Below, in pieces: positions 62,701 through 63,850 of a DNA stretch of 64,000 bases (its first letter is position 1; the number at the start of each line of letters is the position of its first letter). The DNA comes from Xanthostigma xanthostigma (Eukaryota; Arthropoda; Insecta; Raphidioptera; Raphidiidae). The position numbers and the translations under genes were made by a program. The stretch is from NCBI GenBank assembly GCA_963575645.1, contig OY754464.1:64516948-64580947 (forward strand), written 5' to 3'. Below the pieces are notes generated by a model, which saw nothing but the letters and a program-made list of their open reading frames with translations, did no database searches and was not told the origin of the DNA.

Positions 62701-63850
62701 GTAAGTAATGCTTGTACCCCTTCTAAATGTTACGCCGCTGTCTAAATTTTAATTTTGACTATAATTTTAATTTTTTTGATATTTTCTAAGTCAATAATGT
62801 ACACTTGTTAGTTTGTTGTAAAGTCATTGGTTTTCGAGATATTCGCAGTTAAAGATAGATAGACATGTACTTTTTATTTGTATTATTATTAATAATATTC
62901 ATTTTTATAATTTTGTCTTAAAAAAAACTGCGAATATCTGGAAAACCAATGACTTTACAACAAACTAACAAGTATACATTATTGACTTAGAAAATATCAA
63001 AAAAATTAAAATTATAGTCAAAATTAAAATTTAGACAGCGGCGTAACATTTAGAAGGGGTACAAGCATTACTTACTCCTGCCGTACGCCACTGGTAGAGC
63101 GTACTGAACTAATTTTTTTATTGTTAGGTGCATTTTATGATATTTAACAAGTGTGCCGATTTGAGGAAAATTATACGGTGTATAAAAAAAAATTATGAAC
63201 ATTAATAATTTTTCAGTTTTCAACTTCAACACCCCGTATTTCGGAAACGAGTAACATTTTATCTAAGCATATTCTGTTTCATCGTTTTATTTTGAATTGG
63301 AGAATCTGCGGTTGTTCTATGTCCCATTCTTAATGGGACACCCTGTATACAAACATATTTAGATACATATAAATACATAAAGATCAAGCTAATAGAAGCG
63401 TGTTAATAATGCAAAAACAATTTGAAATTTCTCAGTTAATAAACAATAAACACATACAATAAAAACGTTTTCAACAGATGCAATTTCCTTTCCAAATTGC
63501 TGCATTATAACATCGAATTTCGTCATAAGCCGTTGCTGAATAGACTTTCTCGTCTTCATATGTTTAAATTTCAAAAGCATTTCAAGCGCTTCTTCAGCAG
63601 ACCTCAATATTTTAAAACATTCATCGATAAAGAATTTCGCCTCTGATTCAATCTGTGAAACTTCTTGATAAAATGTACTCATAATGGCCTCCCAGTTTTC
63701 TACATTGTCTTCTTTATAAACACTAAAATCAGCCGTCTGTATTGGCATCACGAGTCCTTCAACTCTCTTCATAACCGAATCAATTTGAGCTGGGTCTTGG
63801 ATAATTGATTTCAATTCCGGTCCAAATATATTTTCGAAATCATGAAGAAC
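8591..63850 (-). CDS. DNAH10: Axonemal dynein heavy chain, DNAH10 class (44 exons, partial at both ends)
   Basis: ATP-driven motor subunit of an inner-arm axonemal dynein (I1/f, 1-beta type), moving outer-doublet microtubules in cilia or sperm flagella. Seen: 44 exons in order along the minus strand, joined by GT-AG introns with matching phases, giving about 3,676 codons with no stop. P-loops are GPAGTGKT (AAA1), GPTGGGKT (AAA2), GETGTSKT (AAA3) and GVGGSGKQ (AAA4), followed by a coiled-coil stalk with a microtubule-binding domain, then AAA5 and AAA6. Family knowledge: exon-by-exon similarity is closest, from memory, to vertebrate DNAH10 (about 4,470 residues; the fly equivalent should be Dhc98D). 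The linker motif AEGRVEDWM, the MTBD and AAA5 PLSQPFRLE fit best. Missing: the first few hundred tail residues (right of window) and about 600 C-terminal residues (left of window). Odd: a polyglutamine tail segment and a lost Walker B Asp in AAA4. Assignment to a dynein heavy chain is certain; to DNAH10 very likely. Confidence 0.95.
8858..9017 (-). CDS. DNAH10: Dynein exon 43: AAA6
   Basis: 53 codons after a split Ser codon, phase 0 end. [43 protein letters not shown]. The P-S-P-(V/I)-x-F(I/V)LSPG motif is the conserved AAA6 strand. Confidence 0.97.
9120..9330 (+). repeat. Degenerate tandem duplication
   Basis: Two diverged copies of a unit starting ctaactaaacttc and running through gcctt-aacaaaag and aatccgacgca (about 9120-9205 and 9259-9330), in the intron between exons 43 and 42. 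Confidence 0.6.
9521..9885. mobile_element. MITE-like element with inverted ends
   Basis: Left end actttattcaacacgcgtga ... cggggccctg (9525-9563) is matched in reverse by cagggccccgattacata ... gttgaataaagt (9838-9880). No open frame and no clear target duplication. Confidence 0.6.
10011..10189 (-). CDS. DNAH10: Dynein exon 42: AAA6
   Basis: Phase 0 to phase 2. [16 protein letters not shown], then [20 protein letters not shown] and TPPVI. The LRC(F/L)RPDR-like motif is a dynein hallmark. No in-frame ATG start, so easily missed. Confidence 0.95.
10880..10975 (-). CDS. DNAH10: Dynein exon 41: AAA6 entry (microexon)
   Basis: 32 codons, phase 0 both ends. [19 protein letters not shown] to IDEWKK. 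Borders atttacag/GGTTGG and AAG/gtactacg. Found by splice logic and the family G-W-x-D-I motif. Confidence 0.9.
11081..11698. mobile_element. Mariner-type MITE with about 130-bp inverted repeats
   Basis: Ends cagtgtggtcacttaagtgt and its diverged complement ...gagacaacactg, flanked on both sides by TATA, which contains the TA target of Tc1/mariner elements. Long arms pair from the ends inward (gtgcaacatatggg; ctaagagcacctaaaatgat). No transposase. It lies between exons 41 and 40. Confidence 0.85.
11870..12027 (-). CDS. DNAH10: Dynein exon 40: AAA6 entry
   Basis: 52 codons after a split Gly codon, phase 0 end. [32 protein letters not shown]. Donor AGC/gtaagttt. Confidence 0.96.
12587..12871. 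mobile_element. Non-autonomous hAT element, 285 bp
   Basis: Ends cagccccggatctagg and cctagatccggagctg, flanked by 8-bp target duplications ATTCCCTT (12579-12586, 12872-12879). GC-rich interior without coding frame. It ends 28 nt past the donor of exon 39. Confidence 0.93.
12900..13173 (-). CDS. DNAH10: Dynein exon 39: AAA5-AAA6 region
   Basis: Phase 0 to phase 1. [20 protein letters not shown] then [19 protein letters not shown]. The 3.1-kb intron before it is filled by two inverted-repeat elements and a hAT. Note a hAT element ends at 12871, only 28 nt past this exon's donor. Confidence 0.97.
13294..13687. mobile_element. Non-autonomous hAT element, 394 bp
   Basis: Ends cagtgccggatta and taatccggcactg with exact 8-bp target duplications ATGGTAGC (13286-13293, 13688-13695). 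The interior shows no transposase. Confidence 0.94.
13750..14172 (+). repeat. Interspersed repeat family A, copy 1
   Basis: Begins ttaaaggccgctgtatacga and ends near cgtgtacaattggctttat, the inverse of its start. Shares long stretches with copies at 42330-42745 and 61466-61915 (for example gtggacgtttattgtctctg and tatgacaccatgtttgttta). TTAA at some copy ends suggests a piggyBac-type MITE; this is inference. Confidence 0.7.
14479..16052. mobile_element. Element with about 252-bp terminal inverted repeats
   Basis: Arms 14479-14730 and 15801-16052 are reverse complements with few differences (one indel near cccaaacggatgagaag). Outer ends read agttaaggccgcggtgac and gtcaccgcggccctaact. The 1,070-bp middle has no open frame that I recognise, so it is probably a non-autonomous derivative. 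Confidence 0.85.
16319..16537 (-). CDS. DNAH10: Dynein exon 38: buttress / AAA5-AAA6
   Basis: 73 codons, phase 0 both ends. [53 protein letters not shown]: the helices forming the buttress that supports the stalk. Confidence 0.97.
16611..16765 (-). CDS. DNAH10: Dynein exon 37: AAA5
   Basis: 51 codons after a split Thr codon, phase 0 end. [45 protein letters not shown]: the AAA5 sensor region. Confidence 0.97.
16830..17673 (-). CDS. DNAH10: Dynein exon 36: stalk coiled coil 2, strut and AAA5
   Basis: The largest exon, 281 codons, phase 0 to phase 1. CC2 ([33 protein letters not shown]), the conserved [18 protein letters not shown], then AAA5 ([48 protein letters not shown]) and [19 protein letters not shown]. 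Confidence 0.98.
17760..17952 (-). CDS. DNAH10: Dynein exon 35: microtubule-binding domain
   Basis: 64 codons after a split Arg codon, phase 0 end. [40 protein letters not shown]. This globular tip contacts tubulin. It shows only as an exon: no start codon in frame marks it. Confidence 0.96.
18448..18634 (-). CDS. DNAH10: Dynein exon 34: stalk coiled coil 1
   Basis: Phase 1 to phase 2. [40 protein letters not shown]: end of CC1, leading to the microtubule-binding tip. The end KSDITEIR is conserved across axonemal dyneins. Confidence 0.96.
18749..18780. repeat. Perfect 32-bp palindrome
   Basis: TATAAATAAAAAATCG followed by its exact complement, with no spacer, in the intron before exon 34. 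Confidence 0.85.
18800..19120 (+). repeat. Interspersed repeat family C, copy 1
   Basis: Shares aaatttcgcaaagttaaa, cagacattacaaaagaa and gactcgactaaataatctgg with copies at 25480-25690 (opposite strand) and 25860-26115 (same strand). Non-coding. Confidence 0.7.
19408..19552 (-). CDS. DNAH10: Dynein exon 33: stalk coiled coil 1
   Basis: Phase 0 to phase 1. [20 protein letters not shown] then heptad-like [19 protein letters not shown]: the ascending helix of the stalk. Confidence 0.96.
19622..19819 (-). CDS. DNAH10: Dynein exon 32: stalk entry
   Basis: 66 codons, phase 0 both ends. [20 protein letters not shown] then [19 protein letters not shown], the near-invariant YVTPK(N/S)YL motif at the start of coiled coil 1. 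Confidence 0.97.
19820..20912. other. Intron 31, no recognised feature
   Basis: About 1.1 kb, AT-rich. Its only openness is the 141-nt read-through of exon 31 at 20772-20912, which has no dynein similarity. Confidence 0.5.
20913..21108 (-). CDS. DNAH10: Dynein exon 31: AAA4 end
   Basis: 65 codons after a split Lys codon. [40 protein letters not shown] and FLAE. The donor GCAGAG/gtcagt is chosen because the next exon (NPKIPEE) must follow FLAE in the family. The frame stays open 141 nt further into the intron, but that sequence has no dynein similarity. Confidence 0.93.
21301..21915 (-). pseudogene. Non-LTR retrotransposon fragment: RNase H end and C-terminal Cys-rich domain
   Basis: On the minus strand the frame encodes the end of an RNase H domain ([19 protein letters not shown]) and then a typical C-terminal block ([25 protein letters not shown]). 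One in-frame stop separates the two parts, near 21556. It resembles RNase H-bearing LINEs of the I/Jockey group. Truncated at both ends; not a host gene. Confidence 0.85.
22326..22599 (-). CDS. DNAH10: Dynein exon 30: AAA4 Walker B region
   Basis: Phase 1 to phase 2. [20 protein letters not shown], then [20 protein letters not shown] and [12 protein letters not shown]. The Walker B position reads FTAAQI where axonemal dyneins have FTD-x-QI or FTDAH: the acidic residue is replaced by Ala (codon GCA). Confidence 0.97.
23205..23552 (+). repeat. RTE-type retrotransposon 3' tail, copy 1
   Basis: Begins tagtggtcccgcccggtttc and ends gttttatatattagtataga. A second copy lies at 56330-56668 with shared blocks (atgatcggagttatcgttc, gctatccaac, cagtagttcctgagattag). 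Similar tails occur in many insect RTE elements as I recall. Confidence 0.7.
23569..23929 (-). CDS. DNAH10: Dynein exon 29: AAA4 Walker A
   Basis: Phase 0 to phase 1. [36 protein letters not shown] and [28 protein letters not shown] is the AAA4 P-loop, with the usual Gln in place of Thr/Ser; SGKQSL is usual and here reads SGKQCL. Confidence 0.97.
24005..24193 (-). CDS. DNAH10: Dynein exon 28: AAA3 small domain / AAA4 start
   Basis: 63 codons, phase 0 both ends, no internal start codon that would show it as an [23 protein letters not shown] is a hallmark of dynein heavy chains; then [18 protein letters not shown]. Confidence 0.96.
24678..24892 (-). CDS. DNAH10: Dynein exon 27: AAA3 sensor
   Basis: 71 codons after a split Ser codon, phase 0 end. 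[19 protein letters not shown] (sensor I region of AAA3) and [15 protein letters not shown]. Confidence 0.97.
25049..25410. mobile_element. GC-rich inverted-repeat element
   Basis: Starts agcgtatcgatttcgcgcgg and ends with its exact complement. The interior carries gcctcgcgaagc-like repeats in both orientations. Its composition is far more GC-rich than the surrounding intron. No coding frame. Confidence 0.75.
25480..25690 (-). repeat. Interspersed repeat family C, copy 2
   Basis: Inverse orientation of the 18800-19120 repeat: gtgtaacacttcttttgtta, taaccttcaaag-like blocks and ccagattatttagtcggg. Confidence 0.65.
25860..26115 (+). repeat. Interspersed repeat family C, copy 3
   Basis: Same orientation as copy 1. 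Facing copy 2 it forms a loose inverted pair around 25691-25859. Confidence 0.65.
26490..26695 (+). repeat. Repeat family D, copy without MITE (empty site)
   Basis: Shares tagtctcaaaa-gacatcaaa, atttatttttatgaaataat, cggcccttgacac and gattcctttacat with 62385-62578. Ends in a catacatacatacata run and gtcaagctaa, which in the other copy follow the mariner-type MITE. Confidence 0.75.
26749..27013 (-). CDS. DNAH10: Dynein exon 26: AAA3 Walker B
   Basis: Phase 0 to phase 1. [39 protein letters not shown] (Walker B) and [16 protein letters not shown]. Donor ATCA/gtgagtgt. Confidence 0.97.
27104..27196 (-). CDS. DNAH10: Dynein exon 25: AAA3 Walker A
   Basis: A 31-codon microexon without a start codon of its own. 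[20 protein letters not shown] carries the AAA3 P-loop GETGTSKT; the Ser before Lys is, as I recall, shared with DNAH10 elsewhere. Borders catttttag/GTG and TAT/gtgggtac, both phase 0. Confidence 0.96.
27379..28731 (+). mobile_element. Solo LTR, carrying a nested foldback
   Basis: Starts tgttacaatc and ends agttttgttaca, flanked by 4-bp duplications TTAT (27375-27378, 28732-28735), as for gypsy-type elements. Its 3' 250 bp match the LTRs at 37119-37797 and 33342-33560. Without the inner foldback it is about 590 bp. Confidence 0.75.
27676..28436. mobile_element. Foldback element with repeated ACGCGT palindromes
   Basis: Arms about 27676-27903 and 28213-28436 pair closely (gttacgctcaaagatcgaaa / complement). 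Each arm carries several copies of cacaacgcgttgtg-like palindromes spaced by gcgaaattcgtgt. About 300 bp of AT-rich DNA separates the arms. No open frame. Confidence 0.85.
28980..29770. other. Intron 24 segment, nothing recognised
   Basis: AT-rich with a short GC-richer patch at 29430-29520 (gcggcggtgacgat). No coding or repeat identity that I can support. Confidence 0.4.
29771..30341. mobile_element. TIR element with internal tandem repeats
   Basis: Ends agtacgataactcgatgtgc and the complement gcacatcgagttatcgtact. Inside, about 29885-30115, three copies of an 80 to 85-bp unit (tgcgcagtgaaaagggg ... aattacggggtcgtgt). Confidence 0.8.
30431..30615 (-). CDS. DNAH10: Dynein exon 24: AAA3 start
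   Basis: 61 codons after a split Arg codon. [32 protein letters not shown] and [13 protein letters not shown], the conserved strand and helix before the AAA3 P-loop. Donor GAG/gtaaaact. Confidence 0.95.
30692..30930 (-). repeat. Partial hAT copy, inverse of the element at 31629-32294
   Basis: Starts tagtgatgtgtcggatatcc and follows the reverse complement of the right end of the 31629-32294 element (cgtatccgtatccg; cggatcttttacc; ttcatagatgaaatttta). No matching target duplication was found, so it is treated as truncated. Confidence 0.7.
31629..32294. mobile_element. Non-autonomous hAT element, 666 bp
   Basis: Ends tagtgatgtgccgg and ccggcacatcacta, flanked by exact 8-bp duplications ATTTTAAG (31621-31628, 32295-32302). 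Subterminal arrays of gatacg/cgtatc repeats are probably transposase-binding sites. No frame. Confidence 0.93.
32513..32747 (-). CDS. DNAH10: Dynein exon 23: AAA2-AAA3 linker
   Basis: Phase 0 to phase 1. [14 protein letters not shown], then [20 protein letters not shown] and [16 protein letters not shown]. The 3' border is inferred: the only donor in the right phase is CTGCGC/gtcagt, which has a non-consensus +3 base. Confidence 0.88.
33248..33341 (-). repeat. Interspersed repeat family A, truncated copy
   Basis: gtcgctgcacaggagactgg and ttttgccactggaatc match, in reverse, the right end of family A (61466-61915). It directly abuts LTR sequence at 33342. Confidence 0.65.
33342..33560 (+). repeat. 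3' part of a solo LTR, same family as 37119-37797
   Basis: Shares taaataatcttgtgtatata, tttgtttctgttac and the end ttgttaca. The 5' end could not be located. It ends 29 nt into the intron after exon 22. Confidence 0.7.
33590..33847 (-). CDS. DNAH10: Dynein exon 22: AAA2 end
   Basis: 86 codons, phase 0 both ends. [19 protein letters not shown] (sensor and small domain; the usual SRCGM Cys is Ala here) then NSLFERFI. An LTR end (33560) lies 29 nt into the downstream intron. Confidence 0.97.
34295..34680. mobile_element. MITE with gggcgtccattaattacgtgag ends
   Basis: Left end gggcgtccattaattacgtg and right end cctcacgtaattaatgga are complementary over about 18 bp. The interior has G runs (ggggggggggg at 34366-34376). 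No transposase. Confidence 0.75.
34722..34976 (-). CDS. DNAH10: Dynein exon 21: AAA2 Walker B
   Basis: 85 codons, phase 0 both ends. [19 protein letters not shown], then [20 protein letters not shown] and LTLANGERI, the invariant AAA2 core. Confidence 0.98.
35018..35043. repeat. (ATT)n microsatellite
   Basis: About eight ATT units near the acceptor side of exon 21. Confidence 0.9.
35232..35822 (+). mobile_element. hAT deletion derivative, 591 bp
   Basis: Ends tagcgatgcatccga and gatgcatcccta, flanked by exact 8-bp duplications TTAAAAAC (35224-35231, 35823-35830). Both ends have arrays of gataccgatacc-type repeats. It keeps one open frame (35311-35628) and otherwise has lost the transposase body. 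It lies antisense to the dynein gene, ending 29 nt from exon 20. Confidence 0.94.
35311..35628 (+). CDS. hAT transposase C-terminal dimerisation domain, 105 aa
   Basis: The frame holds [19 protein letters not shown], then [14 protein letters not shown] and [16 protein letters not shown]: the complete hATC dimerisation motif order (W...YP-L...S-S...SERLFS-AG...RN-L). The catalytic RNase H-like core and the BED zinc finger are absent. The frame is uninterrupted from an ATG at 35311 to a stop just after the domain. It could be a chance survivor or a short protein able to pair with full-length transposase; expression is unknown. Confidence 0.85.
   Translation: MTDLTILFNLKMCNSLKEEVERYLRSPNISRDADPFVFWRNDVLYPNLKKIGQKYFSFQMSSVASERLFSSAGLIQKDLRNRLFPQNLRLLCFLNKNLIDVNFNY
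35852..36010 (-). CDS. DNAH10: Dynein exon 20: AAA2 Walker A
   Basis: 53 codons, phase 0 both ends. [17 protein letters not shown] is the AAA2 P-loop. A hAT insertion (35232-35822) ends 29 nt from the donor. Confidence 0.97.
36592..36853. repeat. Compound palindrome
   Basis: Outer arms (atttttggatttgatgccat and complement) enclose two direct copies of ttttagtggattgtgtgagt plus inverse copies (gactcacacaatccac), so alternative hairpins can form. Related gagtcgg/gactcacacac motifs recur at 55270-55680. Confidence 0.8.
37119..37797 (+). mobile_element. Solo LTR, 679 bp, gypsy-type
   Basis: Starts tgttgcttgc and ends agttttgttaca with 4-bp duplications ATAT (37115-37118, 37798-37801). A TATA box (tataaaatgtgagcg) at about 37291 followed by a gtcagtcagt start-site-like stretch gives the plus orientation. 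Its last base is 23 nt from the exon 19 border. Confidence 0.82.
37821..38159 (-). CDS. DNAH10: Dynein exon 19: AAA1 small domain and AAA2 start
   Basis: 113 codons, phase 0 both ends. [31 protein letters not shown] and [18 protein letters not shown] solo LTR (37119-37797) starts 23 nt into the downstream intron. Confidence 0.97.
38725..38913 (-). CDS. DNAH10: Dynein exon 18: AAA1 sensor I
   Basis: 63 codons, phase 0 both ends. [19 protein letters not shown] (sensor I Asn and following loop) and [12 protein letters not shown]. Typical AAA1 large-to-small subdomain. Confidence 0.98.
39185..39311 (+). repeat. Common insect repeat (gacagacggacggac ... ggtacggaaccctaaaaa)
   Basis: Fragment running from tgtgaaaatttccactc through the GGAC run to ggtacggaaccctaaaaa. 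This wording is frequent in lepidopteran genomes as I recall, but it is not limited to them. Confidence 0.6.
39536..39789 (-). CDS. DNAH10: Dynein exon 17: AAA1 Walker A and B
   Basis: Starts [17 protein letters not shown] (Walker A of AAA1, the main ATPase site), then NCGEGMDF and [13 protein letters not shown] (Walker B). Ends phase 0 at KLKRFN. All catalytic residues of AAA1 are present, so the motor should be active. Confidence 0.98.
40649..40774 (-). CDS. DNAH10: Dynein exon 16: AAA1 start
   Basis: Small exon, phase 1 to phase 1: [20 protein letters not shown] and [11 protein letters not shown]. The last Gly codon is split and the Walker A loop continues in exon 17, so the P-loop [12 protein letters not shown] spans the splice junction. 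Confidence 0.97.
40848..41436 (-). CDS. DNAH10: Dynein exon 15: end of linker into AAA1
   Basis: 196 codons, phase 0 to phase 1. Contains [27 protein letters not shown] and [20 protein letters not shown], ending [10 protein letters not shown]...RQCTG. The AEGRVEDWM wording is one reason for choosing DNAH10 over other dyneins. Confidence 0.97.
42330..42745 (+). repeat. Interspersed repeat family A, copy 2
   Basis: Shares gttctgtggcgctg-like start, aaagtgaacgtttattgtct, ccatgtttgtttgc and the end gcggcaaaaccaggctcgtg. Followed by TTTAA and then, 26 nt from the repeat end, the exon 14 border. Confidence 0.75.
42767..43000 (-). CDS. DNAH10: Dynein exon 14: linker
   Basis: 78 codons, phase 0 both ends. 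Encodes [20 protein letters not shown] then [10 protein letters not shown], the linker signature. A family A MITE ends 26 nt into the downstream intron. Confidence 0.97.
43286..43785. repeat. Element with tagggttccgtacc ends
   Basis: tagggttccgtacc at the left and ggctacggaaccctaaaa at the right are inverse of one another; a gcagacggacggacatgac run lies inside. Related to the repeat at 39185-39311. Confidence 0.55.
44026..44221 (-). CDS. DNAH10: Dynein exon 13: linker
   Basis: 65 codons after a split Gln codon; phase 0 end. Encodes [17 protein letters not shown] then [20 protein letters not shown], the strongly conserved W-x-YLE-x-IF...DI-x-x-QLP linker motif. Confidence 0.97.
44285..44573 (-). 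CDS. DNAH10: Dynein exon 12: linker
   Basis: Phase 1 to phase 2. Encodes [17 protein letters not shown] and [16 protein letters not shown], the conserved linker helices that precede the hinge. Donor TCA/gtaagttc. Confidence 0.96.
45075..45477 (-). CDS. DNAH10: Dynein exon 11: tail-linker junction (DHC_N2 start)
   Basis: Starts phase 0, ends phase 1. Encodes [15 protein letters not shown] and [15 protein letters not shown]; the RERHW motif marks the start of the linker region in every axonemal dynein heavy chain. Confidence 0.96.
46136..46215. repeat. Hairpin repeat, copy 1
   Basis: ataattataaaagcgtgggt pairs with gcccacgcttttataattat across a 30-bp loop. A diverged copy is at about 60625-60700. 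Confidence 0.7.
47003..47239 (-). CDS. DNAH10: Dynein exon 10: tail
   Basis: 79 codons, phase 0 both ends. Starts [18 protein letters not shown] and ends LDAGLALMD. The downstream intron is free of large repeats; the upstream one holds a foldback MITE and a LINE fragment. Confidence 0.92.
47346..48122. mobile_element. Complete foldback MITE of the family hit by the BEL element
   Basis: Ends accgggtgtttttttt and aaaaaaacacccggt. Internal arms mirror each other (cgaacgaaagttg / caactttcgttcg; acatcttttgtctga / tcagacaaaagatgt). Middle part ttatcatggagagttttctc matches the region right of the BEL element at about 6790 in reverse. Confidence 0.85.
48313..49090 (+). pseudogene. Non-LTR retrotransposon: 3' part of reverse transcriptase
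   Basis: Open frame, without a genuine start, coding for the end of a LINE reverse transcriptase: [59 protein letters not shown]. Typical of Jockey/CR1-type elements. The upstream endonuclease and RT catalytic motifs are missing (5' truncation, the normal LINE fate). No stop in the remaining frame, so insertion is fairly recent. Confidence 0.88.
49091..49286 (+). mobile_element. LINE 3' UTR ending in (TTCTA)n
   Basis: Non-coding tail of the preceding reverse transcriptase fragment, ending gttctattctattctattct in place of a poly(A) tail. A simple-repeat 3' end is known for several non-LTR clades. Confidence 0.8.
49463..49758. mobile_element. Inverted-repeat element, about 135-bp arms
   Basis: Left tgcactagtagggttaaaaa ... 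aagctgagattcttacagta mirrors right tactgtgaaaatctcagctt ... agctttactagtgcg. No coding capacity. Confidence 0.8.
49890..50048 (-). CDS. DNAH10: Dynein exon 9: tail
   Basis: 53 codons, phase 0 both ends, [16 protein letters not shown] to LHEYNIE. Clean sites: tttttag/CAAATG and GAG/gtaagttt. Confidence 0.92.
50156..50425. mobile_element. Non-autonomous hAT element, 270 bp
   Basis: Ends caggcgcggtc and ggaccgcgcctg. The 8-bp TGTGGAAC lies directly right of the element (50426-50433) but on the left is separated from it by ggtgaac (50149-50155). Confidence 0.75.
50697..50880. repeat. Inverted repeat, about 60-bp imperfect arms
   Basis: ggcttttttgaaggctcctg ... aatcaaattata is mirrored by tataatttgatcctgcagat ... 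aaaagcctttaaag. Confidence 0.6.
51455..51746 (-). CDS. DNAH10: Dynein exon 8: tail
   Basis: 97 codons after the split Arg codon; ends in phase 0. Encodes [12 protein letters not shown] and [13 protein letters not shown], standard tail helices. Donor CAG/gttcgtaa is weak at +3. Confidence 0.93.
51873..52733. mobile_element. Inverted-repeat element, about 200-bp arms
   Basis: Left cccctttacaaatccgctt ... aaaagtcctctactaattgg mirrors right cacttaatagaggactttt ... aagcggatttgtagaggggg. The middle has no credible gene. It lies between exons 8 and 7. Confidence 0.8.
53043..53237 (-). CDS. DNAH10: Dynein exon 7: tail
   Basis: Short exon without its own ATG. Phase 2 to phase 2. Encodes [18 protein letters not shown] then FVFSFYDDI, matching the conserved RWM-x-GTC block followed by a short beta strand in axonemal dynein tails. 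Acceptor ctatttag, donor CAAAG/gtaatttc. Confidence 0.93.
53318..54842. mobile_element. Solo LTR, 1,525 bp
   Basis: Starts tgtaacctcaccg and ends aaaacgttaca with 4-bp duplications ATCT (53314-53317, 54843-54846). GC content is above its surroundings and it has no long open frame, as expected of a long gypsy-type LTR. Orientation not settled. Confidence 0.65.
54849..55016 (+). CDS. Acidic repeat ORF, 55 aa, unknown
   Basis: ATG at 54849, stop TAA at 55014. After [12 protein letters not shown] come five diverged copies of an 8-residue unit of the type LDDEDESA (24-bp DNA repeat). Almost all Asp/Glu with regular Leu. It starts two bases right of the solo LTR's target duplication. No family recognised; it may be an expanded minisatellite rather than a gene, yet the frame is kept through all copies. 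Confidence 0.35.
   Translation: MLKNNTDKNERVLDDEDESALDDEDERGLDDEYEFELDDEVKRDLKDEEVSALDD
55040..55680. repeat. Degenerate tandem block with gactcacacac palindromes
   Basis: Units resembling caccaccgtgttcagcatcc tcgaatacgg recur near 55105, 55190, 55445 and 55580, each followed by a stretch ending in caaaatatttac. Inverted copies of gactcacacacgccact flank parts of it. A 197-codon minus-strand open frame crosses it but reads as repeat. Confidence 0.65.
55882..56231 (-). CDS. DNAH10: Dynein exon 6: tail
   Basis: Phase 0 start, phase 2 end. Helical tail segment with [11 protein letters not shown]-like end ([15 protein letters not shown]). Acceptor ttgttgcag before AAATATTTTG; donor GGAAAG/gtaaaaa. 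Confidence 0.93.
56330..56668 (+). repeat. RTE-type retrotransposon 3' tail, copy 2
   Basis: agcggtcccgcccggtttca to gggtatagattag; same layout as 23205-23552. Confidence 0.7.
57398..57646 (-). CDS. DNAH10: Dynein exon 5: tail
   Basis: 83 codons, phase 0 both ends. Contains [16 protein letters not shown], the conserved LNWNS(L/R)GI motif of dynein tails. Acceptor tttttcag, donor CAAA/gtatgatg. Confidence 0.94.
58297..58930. mobile_element. Possible hAT remnant
   Basis: Left cagtggcgaagctac and ccaagggtcccggtgc; right ggtccccgatgcactgcccc then gcctag. The two ends resemble each other in reverse but no target duplication could be defined. Confidence 0.4.
59138..59526 (-). CDS. DNAH10: Dynein exon 4: tail with polyglutamine run
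   Basis: 129 codons after a phase-1 join, ending in phase 0 at MAE/gtactgg. Begins [12 protein letters not shown], then an Ala/Lys-rich piece and nine consecutive Gln (CAA repeat, about 59396-59422), then the conserved [16 protein letters not shown]. The Gln run lies between conserved tail blocks and is probably length-variable. Confidence 0.92.
59804..59937. repeat. Palindrome, about 60-bp arms
   Basis: tacggttaatacaagaaagt ... cgaattaacca pairs with tggttaattcggg ... actttcttatattaaccgta across an 11-bp loop, with a few mismatches. Confidence 0.85.
60328..60480 (-). CDS. DNAH10: Dynein exon 3: tail linker
   Basis: Too broken up by introns to show as a long ORF. Phase 1 to phase 1, residues 231-281. 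Encodes a basic, low-complexity stretch ([15 protein letters not shown] ... [16 protein letters not shown]). Splice sites ttcaacag/GAAC and AAAAC/gtaacc join it in frame with both neighbours. I recall little conservation here in other species, so this exon rests on splice-phase logic more than similarity. Confidence 0.75.
60487..61330. repeat. Repeat relic related to 45780-46215
   Basis: ccgccatattgggtttataatgacgtcac (given here as two overlapping blocks ccgccatattgggtttata and tataatgacgtcac) recurs in reverse at about 45915-45940, and the hairpin motif ataattataaaa recurs from 46136. No gene. Confidence 0.5.
61466..61915 (+). repeat. Interspersed repeat family A, copy 3 (most complete)
   Basis: Starts aaagccgctgcgcatgtggc and ends cagtctcgtgtacagcgacc, which are diverged complements (tttgccg / cggcaaa). 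About 450 bp, no frame. It ends 45 nt into the intron after exon 2. Confidence 0.78.
61959..62256 (-). CDS. DNAH10: Dynein exon 2: tail
   Basis: Starts in phase 0 after ttgtccag and ends in phase 1. Encodes [17 protein letters not shown], the conserved NHPP-x-SGxIxW motif of the axonemal dynein tail, then a helical region ([14 protein letters not shown]). A family A MITE copy ends 45 nt into the downstream intron. Confidence 0.93.
62385..62578 (+). repeat. Repeat family D, copy interrupted by a MITE
   Basis: Matches 26490-26650, then is broken by the element at 62579-63345. The match resumes after it with acataaagatcaagctaa. Confidence 0.75.
62579..63345. mobile_element. Mariner-type MITE with nested hAT-like foldback
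   Basis: Ends cagggtgtctcatgaagaat and attcttaatgggacaccctg with TA duplications at 62577-62578 and 63346-63347. Subterminal arms (caaccgcagattctccaatt / complement) pair for about 100 bp. Confidence 0.9.
62683..63093. mobile_element. hAT-like foldback inside the MITE
   Basis: Ends cagtggcgtacggcagga and its complement; nearly the whole 411 bp is one palindrome centred near 62888. Eight bases outside it, cgctctac and gtagagcg, are also complements, so no ordinary direct target duplication is present. Confidence 0.8.
63458..63850 (-). CDS. DNAH10: Dynein exon 1 of window: tail (DHC_N1)
   Basis: 131 codons, phase 0 at both ends, tail residues 1-131 of the visible protein. Contains [13 protein letters not shown] and a helix-rich stretch ending ASVENVFI. 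The donor is ATT|gtatgtg; the acceptor is ttaag before GTTCTTCATG. Upstream exons are outside the window. Confidence 0.9.
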
